Shown here piece by piece: positions 1 through 9,109 of a stretch of 64,000 bases of DNA (positions within the stretch are counted from its first letter, which is position 1; every line of letters starts with the position of its first letter). The notes under the pieces were generated by a model that saw nothing but the letters and a program-made list of their open reading frames with translations, did no database searches and was not told where the DNA came from. The stretch lies in contig NZ_FNVO01000002.1 of the NCBI RefSeq assembly GCF_900108175.1, forward strand, positions 676,377 through 740,376. The letters are read 5' to 3'. The translations under genes and the position numbers were made by a program. The stretch comes from Thermomonospora echinospora (GTDB lineage Bacteria > Actinomycetota > Actinomycetes > Streptosporangiales > Streptosporangiaceae).

Positions 1-508
1 CCGCACGCGCCTGGTACCGCGTAGACAGGACTCCTGGACCGCGCCGACGGTTGACCGGACTTTCGTGAAACACACCGCCCGATCATTGGCCGTCGGCCTC
101 CTCATGGCCGAGACTGGCCGACGGCGAGCCGGGGCATGATGGCCGGGGCGTGCCCGGGACGCGTCCGGGAGGGCGCACCGGCCGGGCGGCTCGACCTAAT
201 ACCGCCGAATGCGAGGCGACGCGGGCCGCCCGGGGAGTACCCTGCGTGGCAGTTCGAGCGCATGATGCGATGTTCGCCGAGTTCGTCCCGGGGTCCGGCC
301 CCGCGTCGGCGGCGGGTCGGTTCGGCGGTCGGAGTGGGGGGATCGTGAGGGGGGAGGCTGAGATGGGGATTTCATGGATATGAGGTAACGACGGCGCACC
401 GGGGGATCGAGCGGGCAAACCCGGCGGCCCGGCCGTGACAGGATGACCCCACGAGGTCATCGGCGGGGGTCCGGGCAGAGCGGGCCCCGTGTGACGGGGA
501 GCTTGGAG
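1..508. other. Upstream non-coding region
   Basis: I see no convincing gene here. The short open frames are Arg/Pro-rich, typical of chance frames at this GC content. One inverted repeat is visible, GCCGTCGGC at 89-97 and GCCGACGGC at 117-125 with a 19-nt loop. It could be the terminator of a gene lying to the left. The remainder is presumably the promoter region of the cassette that starts at 509. Confidence 0.5.
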
Positions 509-1978
509 ATGTCGGGTCCGCAGGCTTGGACGGCGCCCGGCTCGGCCGTGCCCTCCGGAGGGTCGTCCGAACGGGCCGGTGTGGGGGCGCCGGACCACGG
601 GACATCGCCCGGCGGCGCGTCCGGGGCCGTCCCGGCCGCCGGGGAGGGCGGCCCGGGGACGGCCCCGGCGCCCGGCGGGTCCGGGACGCCGGCCGCCGAC
701 CGGGCCGAACTGCTCGGTGGCGAGATCCCCTTCCGGCCGCTGGGCGTCGCGGAGATCCTCGACGCCTCGATCGCCTGCATCCGCCGCAACCCGCGGGCCG
801 TGCTGGGCCTGTCGGTGCTGATCACCGGCATCGTCCAGGTGCTCAACACCGTGGCCGGCTATCTGCTGCTCGGTGACCGGGCTCAGGAGGAGCTGACCCC
901 GGAGCCGCTCATGCGCTCTGTCGGGGCGCAGTTCACGCTGGGGCTGATGAGCCTGCTGATGTCGGCCTACGGCACGCTGCTGCTGGCCGGGCTGCTCGGT
1001 CCCGTGGTGAGCCGGACGCTGTTCGGCCTGCCCGCGTCCCTGCGTCAGGTCTGGCGGGACACCCGTCCGGCGTTCGTCCGGCTGCTGGGCACCGCCGCCG
1101 TGGCCCTGGTGCTGTCGATGCTGGGCGCGGTGCTGCCGCTGCTGCCGTTCGTCCTGTTGCTGGCCGGGGACGGGCCGCCGGCCGCCGGGGTGCTGGCGGC
1201 CCTGTTCGGCTTCCCGGTGGCCCTGGTGCTGATGGTCTGGCTGTACGTGCTGTGGGTGCTGGCCCTGCCGGCCGTGGTGCTGGAACGGCGGACGGTCGCG
1301 GGCGCCCTGCGCCGGGCGTACCAGCTGTCCCGCAGGGGCTGGTGGCGCACCTGCGGCACGCTGTTGCTGGCGCTGCTGATCACCATCTTCATGGGGTTCC
1401 TGGCGCTGCGGCTGCCCTTCCTGTTCCTGCAACTGCTGCTGTTCTCCGGGGAGGGGGGCAGCGGCGCCCTGCTGGGCTCCCTGGCGATGGACACGCTGGG
1501 ACGCATCGTGAGCTGGTCACTGATGACCCCGTTCGACGCGGGCGTCATCGCGCTGCTGTACGTCGACCGCCGGATGCGCCGCGAGGGCTTCGACCTGGAC
1601 GTGCAGACCCGGGGCCGGCCGGGCGCCGCGGGCGTCTCCCCGGGCGGGGACCCCGACCATCCGCTGGACATCTGGCGGCCCGTGGAGTTCCCGCCGGTCA
1701 GCGGATTTCCGCCACCGTCCTTCCCGCCGCCCGTCCCTCCCCCGCCTGCCCACGGGCCACAGCCCCAGGGACGTCCCGCCTGGCCGCAGACGGCTCCGCC
1801 AGGACAGACCGCGTCATCGGGACAGGCGACACCGCTGGGCCAGACCGCGCCGCCAGGCCAGACGGCTCCGCCAGGCCAGACAGCTTCGCCGGGACAGACG
1901 GCGCCGGGAGGCTTCGCGGCCTGGCCCGGAATGCCGCAGCCGCCCCATCCGCCGGCCGGAGACGGGCGAACGTGGTGA
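509..1978 (+). CDS. Polytopic membrane protein with Pro/Gln-rich repeat tail
   Basis: A 489-residue integral membrane protein. After about 70 low-complexity residues comes the segment PFRPLGVAEILDASI, then roughly six hydrophobic helices between about residues 90 and 350. This matches the bacterial 'glycerophosphoryl diester phosphodiesterase membrane domain' type, a membrane module without catalytic residues. The last ~90 residues are Pro-rich with a six-residue repeat of the form P-P-G-Q-T-A, encoded by 18-nt units around 1795-1905. The ATG at 509 is chosen because GGGGAG precedes it by 7 nt and the conserved part starts later. It is first in a run of five same-strand envelope genes. The function is unknown. 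Confidence 0.75.
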   Translation: MSGPQAWTAPGSAVPSGGSSERAGVGAPDHGTSPGGASGAVPAAGEGGPGTAPAPGGSGTPAADRAELLGGEIPFRPLGVAEILDASIACIRRNPRAVLGLSVLITGIVQVLNTVAGYLLLGDRAQEELTPEPLMRSVGAQFTLGLMSLLMSAYGTLLLAGLLGPVVSRTLFGLPASLRQVWRDTRPAFVRLLGTAAVALVLSMLGAVLPLLPFVLLLAGDGPPAAGVLAALFGFPVALVLMVWLYVLWVLALPAVVLERRTVAGALRRAYQLSRRGWWRTCGTLLLALLITIFMGFLALRLPFLFLQLLLFSGEGGSGALLGSLAMDTLGRIVSWSLMTPFDAGVIALLYVDRRMRREGFDLDVQTRGRPGAAGVSPGGDPDHPLDIWRPVEFPPVSGFPPPSFPPPVPPPPAHGPQPQGRPAWPQTAPPGQTASSGQATPLGQTAPPGQTAPPGQTASPGQTAPGGFAAWPGMPQPPHPPAGDGRTW

Positions 1979-2014
1979 GGCGCGTGCCGGAAGCTAGCCG
2001 GATCGAGGATACGG

Positions 2015-2668
2015 ATGAGGATTGATCCGATCGGCCGCGACGAGGCGCGGGAGCTGGCGCGGCGGGAGCTGGAGAAGGGGATCTACCGTCGCGACGAGCC
2101 GTCCTGGCTGGAACGGGCCTGGAACAACTTCAACGACTGGCTGAACGAACTGTTCAACAGGGCCGCCGAGCCGACCGCGCCGGGCAACGGCGGCGGCTGG
2201 CTGTCCCTGTTGATCATCCTCGTGCTGCTGGCCGCCACCGTGGCGCTGGTGGGCTGGCTGATGCGCGGGCGGTTCAACGTCCGCTCCGCCCGGGAGTCCC
2301 TGCTGGCGGACCAGCCGTCCACCGCCAAGGACCACCGGTCCGCCGCCGAGCGGCTGGCCGAGGCCGGGCAGTGGGCGGAGGCGATCCGGGAACGGCTCCG
2401 CGCCATCGCCCGAGACCTGGAGGAACGGGTGATCCTCGACCCCAGGCCCGGCCGTACCGCCGACGAGCTGGCGGCCGAGGCCGGCGCGGCGCTGCCGGAC
2501 CACGCCGAGGGTCTCCGGACGGGGGTACGGATCTTCGACGACGTCTGGTACGGGGACCGTCCCGGCACCCGGGAGGGTTACGCGGCCCTGGTGGCCCTCG
2601 ACGAGCGGCTGCGCGCCGCCAAGCCCAAGGCGATCGAGTCCGGCGAGCCGGCCGGGGTCTCCGCATGA
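2015..2668 (+). CDS. DUF4129 domain membrane protein
   Basis: A 217-residue protein with an N-terminal soluble segment containing WLERAWNNFNDWLNEL, one transmembrane helix near residues 62-85, and a C-terminal DUF4129 region with E-R-L-A-E-A-G-x-W and the ending DDVWYGDRPGT..GY. GAGG lies 6 nt before the ATG. Its stop overlaps the ATG of the next gene (ATGA), so the two are probably translationally coupled. DUF4129 proteins commonly accompany MoxR and DUF58 genes, sometimes with a transglutaminase; no transglutaminase domain is visible here. The role is inferred to be in membrane or envelope protein assembly. Confidence 0.85.
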   Translation: MRIDPIGRDEARELARRELEKGIYRRDEPSWLERAWNNFNDWLNELFNRAAEPTAPGNGGGWLSLLIILVLLAATVALVGWLMRGRFNVRSARESLLADQPSTAKDHRSAAERLAEAGQWAEAIRERLRAIARDLEERVILDPRPGRTADELAAEAGAALPDHAEGLRTGVRIFDDVWYGDRPGTREGYAALVALDERLRAAKPKAIESGEPAGVSA

Positions 2669-3864
2669 CCGCCCCCGCCACGAGCACCAGCATCAGCACG
2701 CCGGACGCGGGCGTGCCGACCGCCGGGCAGGTGGCCGGGCGGCGCTGGCGGGCGTCCCGGGGCGTCGTGCTCACCGTGCTGGCGCTGGTGGTGCTCGCCG
2801 TGGCCCTCGCCTCGATGCAGCCGTCCGTCGGTCCGCGCTACCTCGACCCCGAGTCGCCGAGCCAGGGCGGTTCCCGGGCGCTGGCCCAGATCCTCGGCCA
2901 GCGGGGCGTCCCGGTGCGGACGGTGCGCGACGCCCGCGAGGCGCTGTCGGCCGCGCGTCCCGACACCGTACTGGTGATCGTCCGGACGGAGCGGCTGACC
3001 GACGAGGAGCTGAACGCCCTGCGCGCCGCCCCCGGCGACCTGCTGCTGGTCGATCCGACCCAGCCCGCCCTGGCGGCCCTCGCCCCCGGGGTGCGGCCGG
3101 CCACCGGCAGCTTCCAGGAGGTCGCCGGTCCGGACTGCGCGCTGGACGCCGCCGTCCGGGCGGGAGAGGTCCGCTTCGAGCTGTCGCAGCTTTACCTGAC
3201 CCCGCCCGGCGCCACCCGGTGCTACCCCTCCGAGGGACTGCCCCGGCTGGTCCAGCTCCCGGTCGGCGGCCGTACGGTCACCGTCCTGGGTTCCGGCAAC
3301 CCCCTCACCAACGACCGTCTGGACGAGCAGGGCAACGCCGCGCTGGCCATGAACCTGGCGGGGGCGAGGTCCTCGGTGGTGTGGCTGATCCCCGACCTGC
3401 CCGAGCCCGGCAGCACGAGGGCCCGCTCATGGCAGGACCTCGTCCCCCTGGGGGTGTGGCTGTTCGTGCTGCAACTGGCCGTCGCGGTGGTGCTGGTGGC
3501 GCTGTGGCGGATGCGGCGAATGGGGCCCGTGGTGGCGGAGGCGCTGCCGGTGGTCGTACGCTCCGCGGAAACCGTGGAGGGACGTGCCCGGCTGTACCGG
3601 GCGCACCGGGCGCGGGGTAGCGCCGCCGAGGCGCTGCGCGCGGGGGCTCGCGACCGCCTGGTCCCGCTGCTGGGACTGCCGCGCGGCGCCGCGCAGGATC
3701 CGTCCATGGCGCAGGAGATCGTGTCCGCCGTCGCGCGGCGGACGCAGTGGGACGAGCGGGTGATCGGCGGCGCCCTGTACGGTCCTGAGCCCGTGGACGA
3801 CGTCCAGCTCGTCGGGCTGACCGACTTCCTCGACGACCTCGAAAGGCAGGTACGCCAGTCGTGA
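2665..3864 (+). CDS. DUF4350 domain membrane protein
   Basis: A 399-residue protein. A helix at about residues 33-52 (VVLTVLALVVLAVALASM) is followed by an extracytoplasmic DUF4350 domain beginning SPSQGGSRALAQIL, then a second helix at about 265-285 and a cytoplasmic C-terminal helical domain. DUF4350 resembles class I glutamine-amidotransferase-like and GldG-type folds, but I see no catalytic triad. The ATG at 2665 overlaps the preceding stop, and the protein's own stop overlaps the GTG of the MoxR gene at 3861. That arrangement fits one tightly coupled transcript for the DUF4129/DUF4350/MoxR/DUF58 set. Confidence 0.85.
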   Translation: MTAPATSTSISTPDAGVPTAGQVAGRRWRASRGVVLTVLALVVLAVALASMQPSVGPRYLDPESPSQGGSRALAQILGQRGVPVRTVRDAREALSAARPDTVLVIVRTERLTDEELNALRAAPGDLLLVDPTQPALAALAPGVRPATGSFQEVAGPDCALDAAVRAGEVRFELSQLYLTPPGATRCYPSEGLPRLVQLPVGGRTVTVLGSGNPLTNDRLDEQGNAALAMNLAGARSSVVWLIPDLPEPGSTRARSWQDLVPLGVWLFVLQLAVAVVLVALWRMRRMGPVVAEALPVVVRSAETVEGRARLYRAHRARGSAAEALRAGARDRLVPLLGLPRGAAQDPSMAQEIVSAVARRTQWDERVIGGALYGPEPVDDVQLVGLTDFLDDLERQVRQS

Positions 3865-4877
3865 ACAATCCCGTCGAGCTCCACAAGGAGGAGCCGGGGG
3901 GCGCCGCCCCGTTGCCGGCGGACACCGCGGAGGCCAGGGACGCCCGGCAGGCGCTGACGGCGCTGCGCGGCGAGGTCGCCAAGGCCGTCGTCGGCCAGGA
4001 CGCGGTGGTCACCGGGCTGGTGATCGCGCTGCTGTGCCGGGGTCACGTGCTGCTGGAGGGCGTGCCGGGGACCGCCAAGACGCTGCTGGTACGGACCCTG
4101 TCGCGGACGCTGGACCTGGACTTCAAGCGGGTGCAGTTCACCCCCGACCTGATGCCCGGCGACGTGACCGGCTCGCTGGTCTACGACAACCGGACGGCCG
4201 AGTTCGAGTTCCGCGAGGGGCCGGTGTTCACCAACCTGCTGCTCGCCGACGAAATCAACCGGACCCCGCCCAAGACCCAGGCGTCTCTGCTGGAGGCGAT
4301 GGAGGAGCGGCAGGTGTCGGTCGAGGGCGTCCCGCGTCCGCTGCCCGACCCGTTCGTGGTGTGCGCGACCCAGAACCCCATCGAGTACGAGGGCACCTAT
4401 CCGCTGCCGGAGGCCCAGCTCGACCGGTTCCTGCTGAAGCTGACCGTGCCGGTGCCCTCGCGCGAGGACGAGATCGCGGTGCTGCAACGGCACGCCGAGG
4501 GCTTCGACCCGCGCGACCTGTCGCAGGTGAGGGCGGTGGCCGGGGCCGGGGATCTGGCGGCCGGGCGGCAGGCGGTCCGTGCGATCCATGTGGATCCGAA
4601 GGTCACCGGGTACGTGGTCGACCTGTGCCGGGCCACCCGGCAGTCCCCGTCGCTGCACCTGGGGGTGTCGCCGCGGGGCGCGACGGCGCTGCTGGCGACG
4701 GCGCGGGCGTGGGCATGGCTGTCGGGACGCGACTACGTCACCCCGGACGACGCCAAGGCGCTGGCCCGGCCGACGCTGCGCCACCGCGTGCAGTTGCGCC
4801 CGGAGGCCGAACTGGAGGGGGCCACCCCGGACGGCGTCCTCGAAGGCATCCTCAACACCGTCCCGGTGCCGCGTTGA
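3861..4877 (+). CDS. MoxR-family AAA+ ATPase
   Basis: A 338-residue AAA+ ATPase of the MoxR family. Walker A is GVPGTAKT at residues 67-74, Walker B is LLLADEIN with D130-E131, sensor 1 follows at VVCATQNP, and the family signature EGTYPLPEAQLDRF is intact. MoxR ATPases are thought to act as chaperones that assemble or activate von Willebrand-type proteins, often the product of the adjacent DUF58 gene. The GTG start overlaps the DUF4350 stop by 4 nt. A gap of about 85 nt separates it from the DUF58 start. Confidence 0.93.
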   Translation: MNNPVELHKEEPGGAAPLPADTAEARDARQALTALRGEVAKAVVGQDAVVTGLVIALLCRGHVLLEGVPGTAKTLLVRTLSRTLDLDFKRVQFTPDLMPGDVTGSLVYDNRTAEFEFREGPVFTNLLLADEINRTPPKTQASLLEAMEERQVSVEGVPRPLPDPFVVCATQNPIEYEGTYPLPEAQLDRFLLKLTVPVPSREDEIAVLQRHAEGFDPRDLSQVRAVAGAGDLAAGRQAVRAIHVDPKVTGYVVDLCRATRQSPSLHLGVSPRGATALLATARAWAWLSGRDYVTPDDAKALARPTLRHRVQLRPEAELEGATPDGVLEGILNTVPVPR

Positions 4878-4962
4878 TCGTTCCGATGGACCGCCACGAC
4901 CTCGCGCAGCCGGCCTCCCGTACGGCCGTCCAGGCGCCCCTGGGCGCTCATGGGGGCGGGTC

Positions 4963-6255
4963 ATGGCGCTGACCGGGCGGCTGGGGTTGCTGGCGCTGCT
5001 GGGCGCGTTCGTCCCGCTGCTGCTACCGGGCTGGGGCACGCTGCTGGTGGTCTGGGGTGTGCTGCTGCTCGGCGTGGCGGTCGACCTCGCGCTGGCCGGG
5101 AACGTGCGCAGGCTCGCGCTGCACCGGGCGGGCGACACCAACGTGCGGCTGGGCGAGACCGCCACGGTCTCGCTCGTCGTGGAGAACCTCGGCCGGCGCC
5201 GGGTGCGGGCCCGTCTGCGGGACGCCTGGCCGCCCAGTGCGGCCGCCGCGCCCCGCGTCACCCGGATCGACGTGGCCGCGGGTGAGCGGCAGCGGGTCGT
5301 GACGACGCTGACGCCGACCCGGCGGGGCGACCGCCGGGCGGTCACCGTGACGATCCGTTCGGTGGGGCCGCTGGGGCTGGCCGCCCGCCAGCTGAACCGG
5401 CCCGCGCCGTGGACGCTGCGGGTGCTGCCGGGCTTTCCGTCCCGCCGCCATCTGCCGGGCAAGCTGGCCAAGCTGCGGGAGCTGACCGGCCGGCACGTGG
5501 CGCTGATCCGCGGCCAGGGCACCGAGTTCGACTCGCTGCGCGAGTACGTGGACGGCGACGACGTGCGCTCCATCGACTGGCGGGCCACCGCCCGCCGCGC
5601 CGACGTGGTGGTGCGGACCTGGCGGCCCGAGCGCGACCGCCGGATCTACCTGGTGCTCGACACCGGGCGCACGTCGGCGGGGCGGGTCGGCGACATCCCC
5701 CGACTGGACTGCTCCATGGACGCGGCGCTACTGCTGGGCGCGCTGGCCTCGCGCGCCGGCGACCGGGTCGACCTGCTGGCCTACGATCGGCGGGTGCGGG
5801 CCCGGGTCGAGGGGGTCGGCGGGCGCGGCATCCTGTCGGCGATGGTGCAGGCGATGGCGCCGCTGGAGCCGGAGCTGATCGAGTCGGACGCCGCCGGGAT
5901 GGTCTCCACGATCATGTCCCGGGTGCGGCAGCGCTGCCTGGTGGTCCTGCTCACCGAGCTCAACCCGGCCGCGATCGAGGAGGGCCTGCTGCCGCTGCTG
6001 CCACAGCTGACCGCCCGTCACCTGGTCATGGTCGCCGCGGTCGCCGACCCGCGGGTCGCCGAGATGGCGCGGGCCCGCGGTGACCTGGCGGCCGTCTACG
6101 ACGCCGCCGCCGCGGAACGGGCCCGCGCCGACCGTAGACGCCTCACCGCCGAGCTGCGCCGGTACGGGGTGGAGGTCGTGGACGCCGCCCCCGACGACCT
6201 GGCCCCGGCCCTCGCCGACGCCTACCTCGCGCTGAAGGCCGCCGGCCGCCTGTGA
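4963..6255 (+). CDS. DUF58 domain protein
   Basis: A 430-residue protein with two N-terminal membrane helices (residues 1-45), a beta-rich middle, and the DUF58 core around 180-215 containing FDSLREYVDGDDVRSIDW. A vWA-like C-terminal half follows, with LVLDTGRTS. DUF58 proteins are the usual partners of MoxR ATPases, and this pairing is the basis of the functional guess. The ATG at 4963 is chosen because it begins a clear membrane segment; the open frame continues far upstream but overlaps the MoxR gene. This is the last gene of the cassette. Confidence 0.87.
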   Translation: MALTGRLGLLALLGAFVPLLLPGWGTLLVVWGVLLLGVAVDLALAGNVRRLALHRAGDTNVRLGETATVSLVVENLGRRRVRARLRDAWPPSAAAAPRVTRIDVAAGERQRVVTTLTPTRRGDRRAVTVTIRSVGPLGLAARQLNRPAPWTLRVLPGFPSRRHLPGKLAKLRELTGRHVALIRGQGTEFDSLREYVDGDDVRSIDWRATARRADVVVRTWRPERDRRIYLVLDTGRTSAGRVGDIPRLDCSMDAALLLGALASRAGDRVDLLAYDRRVRARVEGVGGRGILSAMVQAMAPLEPELIESDAAGMVSTIMSRVRQRCLVVLLTELNPAAIEEGLLPLLPQLTARHLVMVAAVADPRVAEMARARGDLAAVYDAAAAERARADRRRLTAELRRYGVEVVDAAPDDLAPALADAYLALKAAGRL

Positions 6256-6310
6256 CGCCGCCCCTCCTTCGGCACCTCCGGTGGAGAGCGGTCCGGCCGT
6301 GCCGGGGTGA

Positions 6311-7306
6311 TCAGCCGGTGGTGGGGGCCAGGTCGGGGCGCAGGTCGGAGTCGCCGGTCTCGCCCTGCCGGGCGGCGGGGCGGCCCAGGGCGACCACGTA
6401 GGCCAGGAAGGCCAGCTCGGCGACGACGCCGATGCCGATGCGCAGCCAGGTGAGATGCACCCAGCCGGTCACGAAGCCCTCGATCAGGCCCGACACCAGC
6501 AGCACCAGTACCAGGCCGAGCGCGATGGCGACCGTGGCCCGGCCCTCCTCGGCCAGCGCCCGGCCCCGGGTCCGCGGTCCCGGGTCGATGATCGTCCAGC
6601 CCAGTTTCAGGCCCGCCGCGCAGGCCAGGTAGACCGCGGTCAGCTCCAGCAGCCCGTGCGGCAGGATCAGCCCGAAGAAGACGTCGCCCTTGCCGTGGGC
6701 GAACATGAACCCGCCGACCTGGGCGAGGTTGAGCTGGTTGGCGAACAGCACGTACAGCGTCGGGATGCCGAGCAGGATCCCGAAGATCAGCGCCGTCGCG
6801 GAGACCCAGGCGTTGTTGACCCACACCATGAAGGCGAACGACTGGGCCGAGTGCTCGGTGTAGTAGTTGGCGAAGTCGTGCTCCACCAGCTGGCGAACCT
6901 CGTACGGAGTGGCCAGGGTCGCCTGCACCTCGGGATTGCGCACCAGCCACACCGCGTACACCAGCGAGAACAGGTTGCCCAGCACGGCCACGCCCAGCCA
7001 CCACCACCGCATCCGGTAGGCGGCGGCAGGGAACGACCTGGTCAGGAAGCGGGTGGTGTCGCGCCACAGCGGCGCCTGGGCGCCCGCCACGGCCGCCCGT
7101 CCCCGCGCGACCAGCGACGACAGCCGGCCGACCAGCACCGGGTCGGGCGAGCTGGAGCGCACCACCGACAGGTGGGTGGCGGCCCGCTGGTACAGCTCCA
7201 CCAGTTCGTCGATCTGCGCGCCGTCCAGCCGCCTGCTGTGGTTGATCAGCCACTCCAGGCGGGACCATTCGGCGTGATGGGCGGCCACATAGGCATCGAC
7301 GTCCAC
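6311..7306 (-). CDS. Stage II sporulation protein M-like membrane protein
   Basis: A 331-residue membrane protein of the SpoIIM/DUF95 family. A soluble helical N-terminus (about 100 residues) is followed by five or six hydrophobic segments; the motif FMFAHGKGDVFFGLILPHGLLE is typical. In actinobacteria this family sits beside RDD and MoxR/DUF58 genes, as here, and is not restricted to sporulation. The start is a GTG. TAGTCT lies 6 nt upstream of it (7313-7318) and no Shine-Dalgarno sequence is visible, which suggests a leaderless mRNA. It converges with the DUF58 gene and is divergent from the RDD gene. Confidence 0.88.
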   Translation of the reverse strand: MDVDAYVAAHHAEWSRLEWLINHSRRLDGAQIDELVELYQRAATHLSVVRSSSPDPVLVGRLSSLVARGRAAVAGAQAPLWRDTTRFLTRSFPAAAYRMRWWWLGVAVLGNLFSLVYAVWLVRNPEVQATLATPYEVRQLVEHDFANYYTEHSAQSFAFMVWVNNAWVSATALIFGILLGIPTLYVLFANQLNLAQVGGFMFAHGKGDVFFGLILPHGLLELTAVYLACAAGLKLGWTIIDPGPRTRGRALAEEGRATVAIALGLVLVLLVSGLIEGFVTGWVHLTWLRIGIGVVAELAFLAYVVALGRPAARQGETGDSDLRPDLAPTTG

Positions 7307-7441
7307 CCGTGGAGACTAGCCGGTGGGGCCGTCGTTGCGCTGCGGGCCGGCTGACGCGGTACGCGCCGCGGCCCCGGAACCGGCAGACTAGACGGAGGGC
7401 TCCGACAGGCGCCGCGCACCGATCGCGAGGGGACGTGCTGG

Positions 7442-8485
7442 ATGGCCGAACTCGTCACCGGCGAGGCCGTGGCGCTGGATATCCGGGTGGCCCGCCTGGC
7501 CAGCCGGGCCTGTGCCCTGCTGCTCGATCTGATCTTCCAGATCATGATGCTCAACATCGTGCTCTACCTGGCCGCGGCGACCGAGGCGATCGCCGACGAC
7601 GCGTGGGGCGTCGGGCTGGGCATCGTGGCGACGGCCGGTGTGCTGGTGGGCTATCCCTGCGTGTTCGAGACGCTGTCGCGCGGTCGGACGCTGGGCAAGC
7701 TGGCGCTGGGGCTGCGGGTGGTGGCCGACGACGGGGGGCCGGTGCGCTTCCGGCAGGCGTTCGTGCGGGGCTTGGCCGGCGTGGTGGAGATCTGGCTGCT
7801 GTCCGGGGCGCCCGCGCTGATCACCTCACTGTTCAACCGGCGCGGCAAGCGGCTCGGCGACGTGTTCGCGGGCACCGTCGTCATCCAGGAGCGGGTGCCC
7901 GCCACGGCCATCTTCGGCCCGGTGGCGGTGATGCCGCCGCAGCTCGCGGGCTGGGCCCGGTCGCTGGAGCTGTCGCAGATCCCCGACGATCTGGCGCTGA
8001 CCGCCCGGCAGTACCTGGCCCGCTTCTGGGAGCTGCTGCCCGAGGTGCGGGACGCGATGGGCCAGCGCATCGCCGACCAGGTACTGGCGGTGACCAGCCC
8101 GCCCCCGCCGCCCGGGGTGCGCCCGGAGATCCTGCTGTCGGCCGTCTTCGCCGAGCGGCGGCACCGCGAGGAGTGGCGCCTGGAGCAGCGCCGGCAACGC
8201 CGGATGCGGATGTGGTGGGGCCCCGGGCGGCCCGTTCCCGCGTCGCCCGCCGCGATGCATGTCGCCGGTCCCCCGCCCGTCCCCGCCGGACCGCAGGGAC
8301 CGCCGATGCCGCCGCCGTTCAGCCCACCGGTCCCCGGCCGGCCGGCCTTCCTGCCGCCGACGGAGTACGGCTCGGGCCCCTACGCGCAGGTCCTGGCACC
8401 ACCCGCGACCGGCCCGCAGCCCTACGCGCCCGACATGCGGGCTCCGGGATCCGGCGCGCCACCATTGAGGAACGATCGTTCTTGA
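7442..8485 (+). CDS. RDD family membrane protein
   Basis: A 347-residue protein with an N-terminal RDD domain of about 150 residues: several hydrophobic helices, the conserved R..D pair in ASRACALLLD, and GRTLGKLALGLRVV. A helical region and a Pro-rich tail of about 85 residues follow. RDD proteins are presumed transporters or membrane scaffolds; no substrate can be assigned. GAGGGG precedes the ATG. The last codons (…N-D-R-S-stop) form part of a perfect 12-bp palindrome that looks like the operator of the following TetR gene. Confidence 0.87.
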   Translation: MAELVTGEAVALDIRVARLASRACALLLDLIFQIMMLNIVLYLAAATEAIADDAWGVGLGIVATAGVLVGYPCVFETLSRGRTLGKLALGLRVVADDGGPVRFRQAFVRGLAGVVEIWLLSGAPALITSLFNRRGKRLGDVFAGTVVIQERVPATAIFGPVAVMPPQLAGWARSLELSQIPDDLALTARQYLARFWELLPEVRDAMGQRIADQVLAVTSPPPPPGVRPEILLSAVFAERRHREEWRLEQRRQRRMRMWWGPGRPVPASPAAMHVAGPPPVPAGPQGPPMPPPFSPPVPGRPAFLPPTEYGSGPYAQVLAPPATGPQPYAPDMRAPGSGAPPLRNDRS

Positions 8486-8497
8486 CTGAACGTTCCT
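8468..8497 (+). promoter_or_regulatory. TetR-type operator overlapping promoter
   Basis: This short stretch holds a perfect 12-bp palindrome, GAACGATCGTTC (8470-8481), a second GAACGTTC (8488-8495), and outer arms AGGAACG/CGTTCCT (8468-8474, 8491-8497). The -35 hexamer TTGACT (8482-8487) sits between the two palindromes. TACGAT (8506-8511) is the -10, with 18-bp spacing. A repressor bound here would cover the -35, which suggests autoregulation by the TetR protein encoded immediately downstream. The left palindrome lies inside the RDD coding end. Confidence 0.7.
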
Positions 8498-8518
8498 AAA
8501 TCAACTACGATGATCCGC

Positions 8519-9094
8519 ATGGGCAGACCACGCGGATTCGACGAGGCCGAGGCGGTCCGGTCCGCGGCGACGCTGTTCGCCCGCCGCGGCTATGACGGCA
8601 TTTCGGTCGACGACCTGGTGAGCCATCTCGGCGTGCACCGCAACAGCCTCTACAAGACGTTCGGCAGCAAGCGAGGGCTGTACCTGCGCGCCCTGCGCTG
8701 GCACCTGGAGCACCAGGTGGCCCCCTTGCTCGACGCCATCCGGCAGGCCCCCGACGCGGCCACCGCGCTGCACCGCTCCCTGGACGCACAGGCCGCCGGG
8801 GCCGACATCGGGCTGCTGCTCATGGCCGTCGCCGACCGGGCTCCGTCGGACCCCGACGTGGCCGCCGAGGTGGAGCGGGCCCTGGCCGACTTCGACCAGG
8901 CGATCACCCAGGCCCTGACCGGCGGAAGCCCGCCGCCCTCGCCGCAGGCCCCGGCCGGCGACCGGCCCCCGCCCGCCGAGGCCCTGGCCCCCGCGCTCAC
9001 CGCCACGGTGCTCGGCCTGCACCTGCGCGGCAGGGTCGGCGCACCGGCCGCCGAGGCCGTCGCCGCCCTGGCCGGCCGGCTCGACCGGCACTGA
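8519..9094 (+). CDS. TetR/AcrR family transcriptional regulator
   Basis: A 191-residue regulator with an N-terminal helix-turn-helix (residues 2-55): GRPRGFDEAE.., FARRGYDGISVDDLVSHLGV, NSLYKTFGSKRGLY. A ligand-binding helical domain follows. An ATG at 8510 is also in frame but lies inside the -10 hexamer TACGAT (8506-8511). The ATG at 8519 is exactly where transcription should begin, so I choose it and predict a leaderless message. Its likely target is its own promoter, and thereby the PH-like gene 15 nt downstream. Confidence 0.88.
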   Translation: MGRPRGFDEAEAVRSAATLFARRGYDGISVDDLVSHLGVHRNSLYKTFGSKRGLYLRALRWHLEHQVAPLLDAIRQAPDAATALHRSLDAQAAGADIGLLLMAVADRAPSDPDVAAEVERALADFDQAITQALTGGSPPPSPQAPAGDRPPPAEALAPALTATVLGLHLRGRVGAPAAEAVAALAGRLDRH

Positions 9095-9109
9095 GACGAA
9101 GGAGAAGAC

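Noticed and set aside
136..383. Short open frames in the first 400 bases
   Set aside because: Arg/Pro-rich, no ribosome binding sites in register and overlapping on both strands.
8510..8518. Upstream ATG for the TetR gene
   Set aside because: It lies within the -10 hexamer TACGAT, so it would not be in the transcript.
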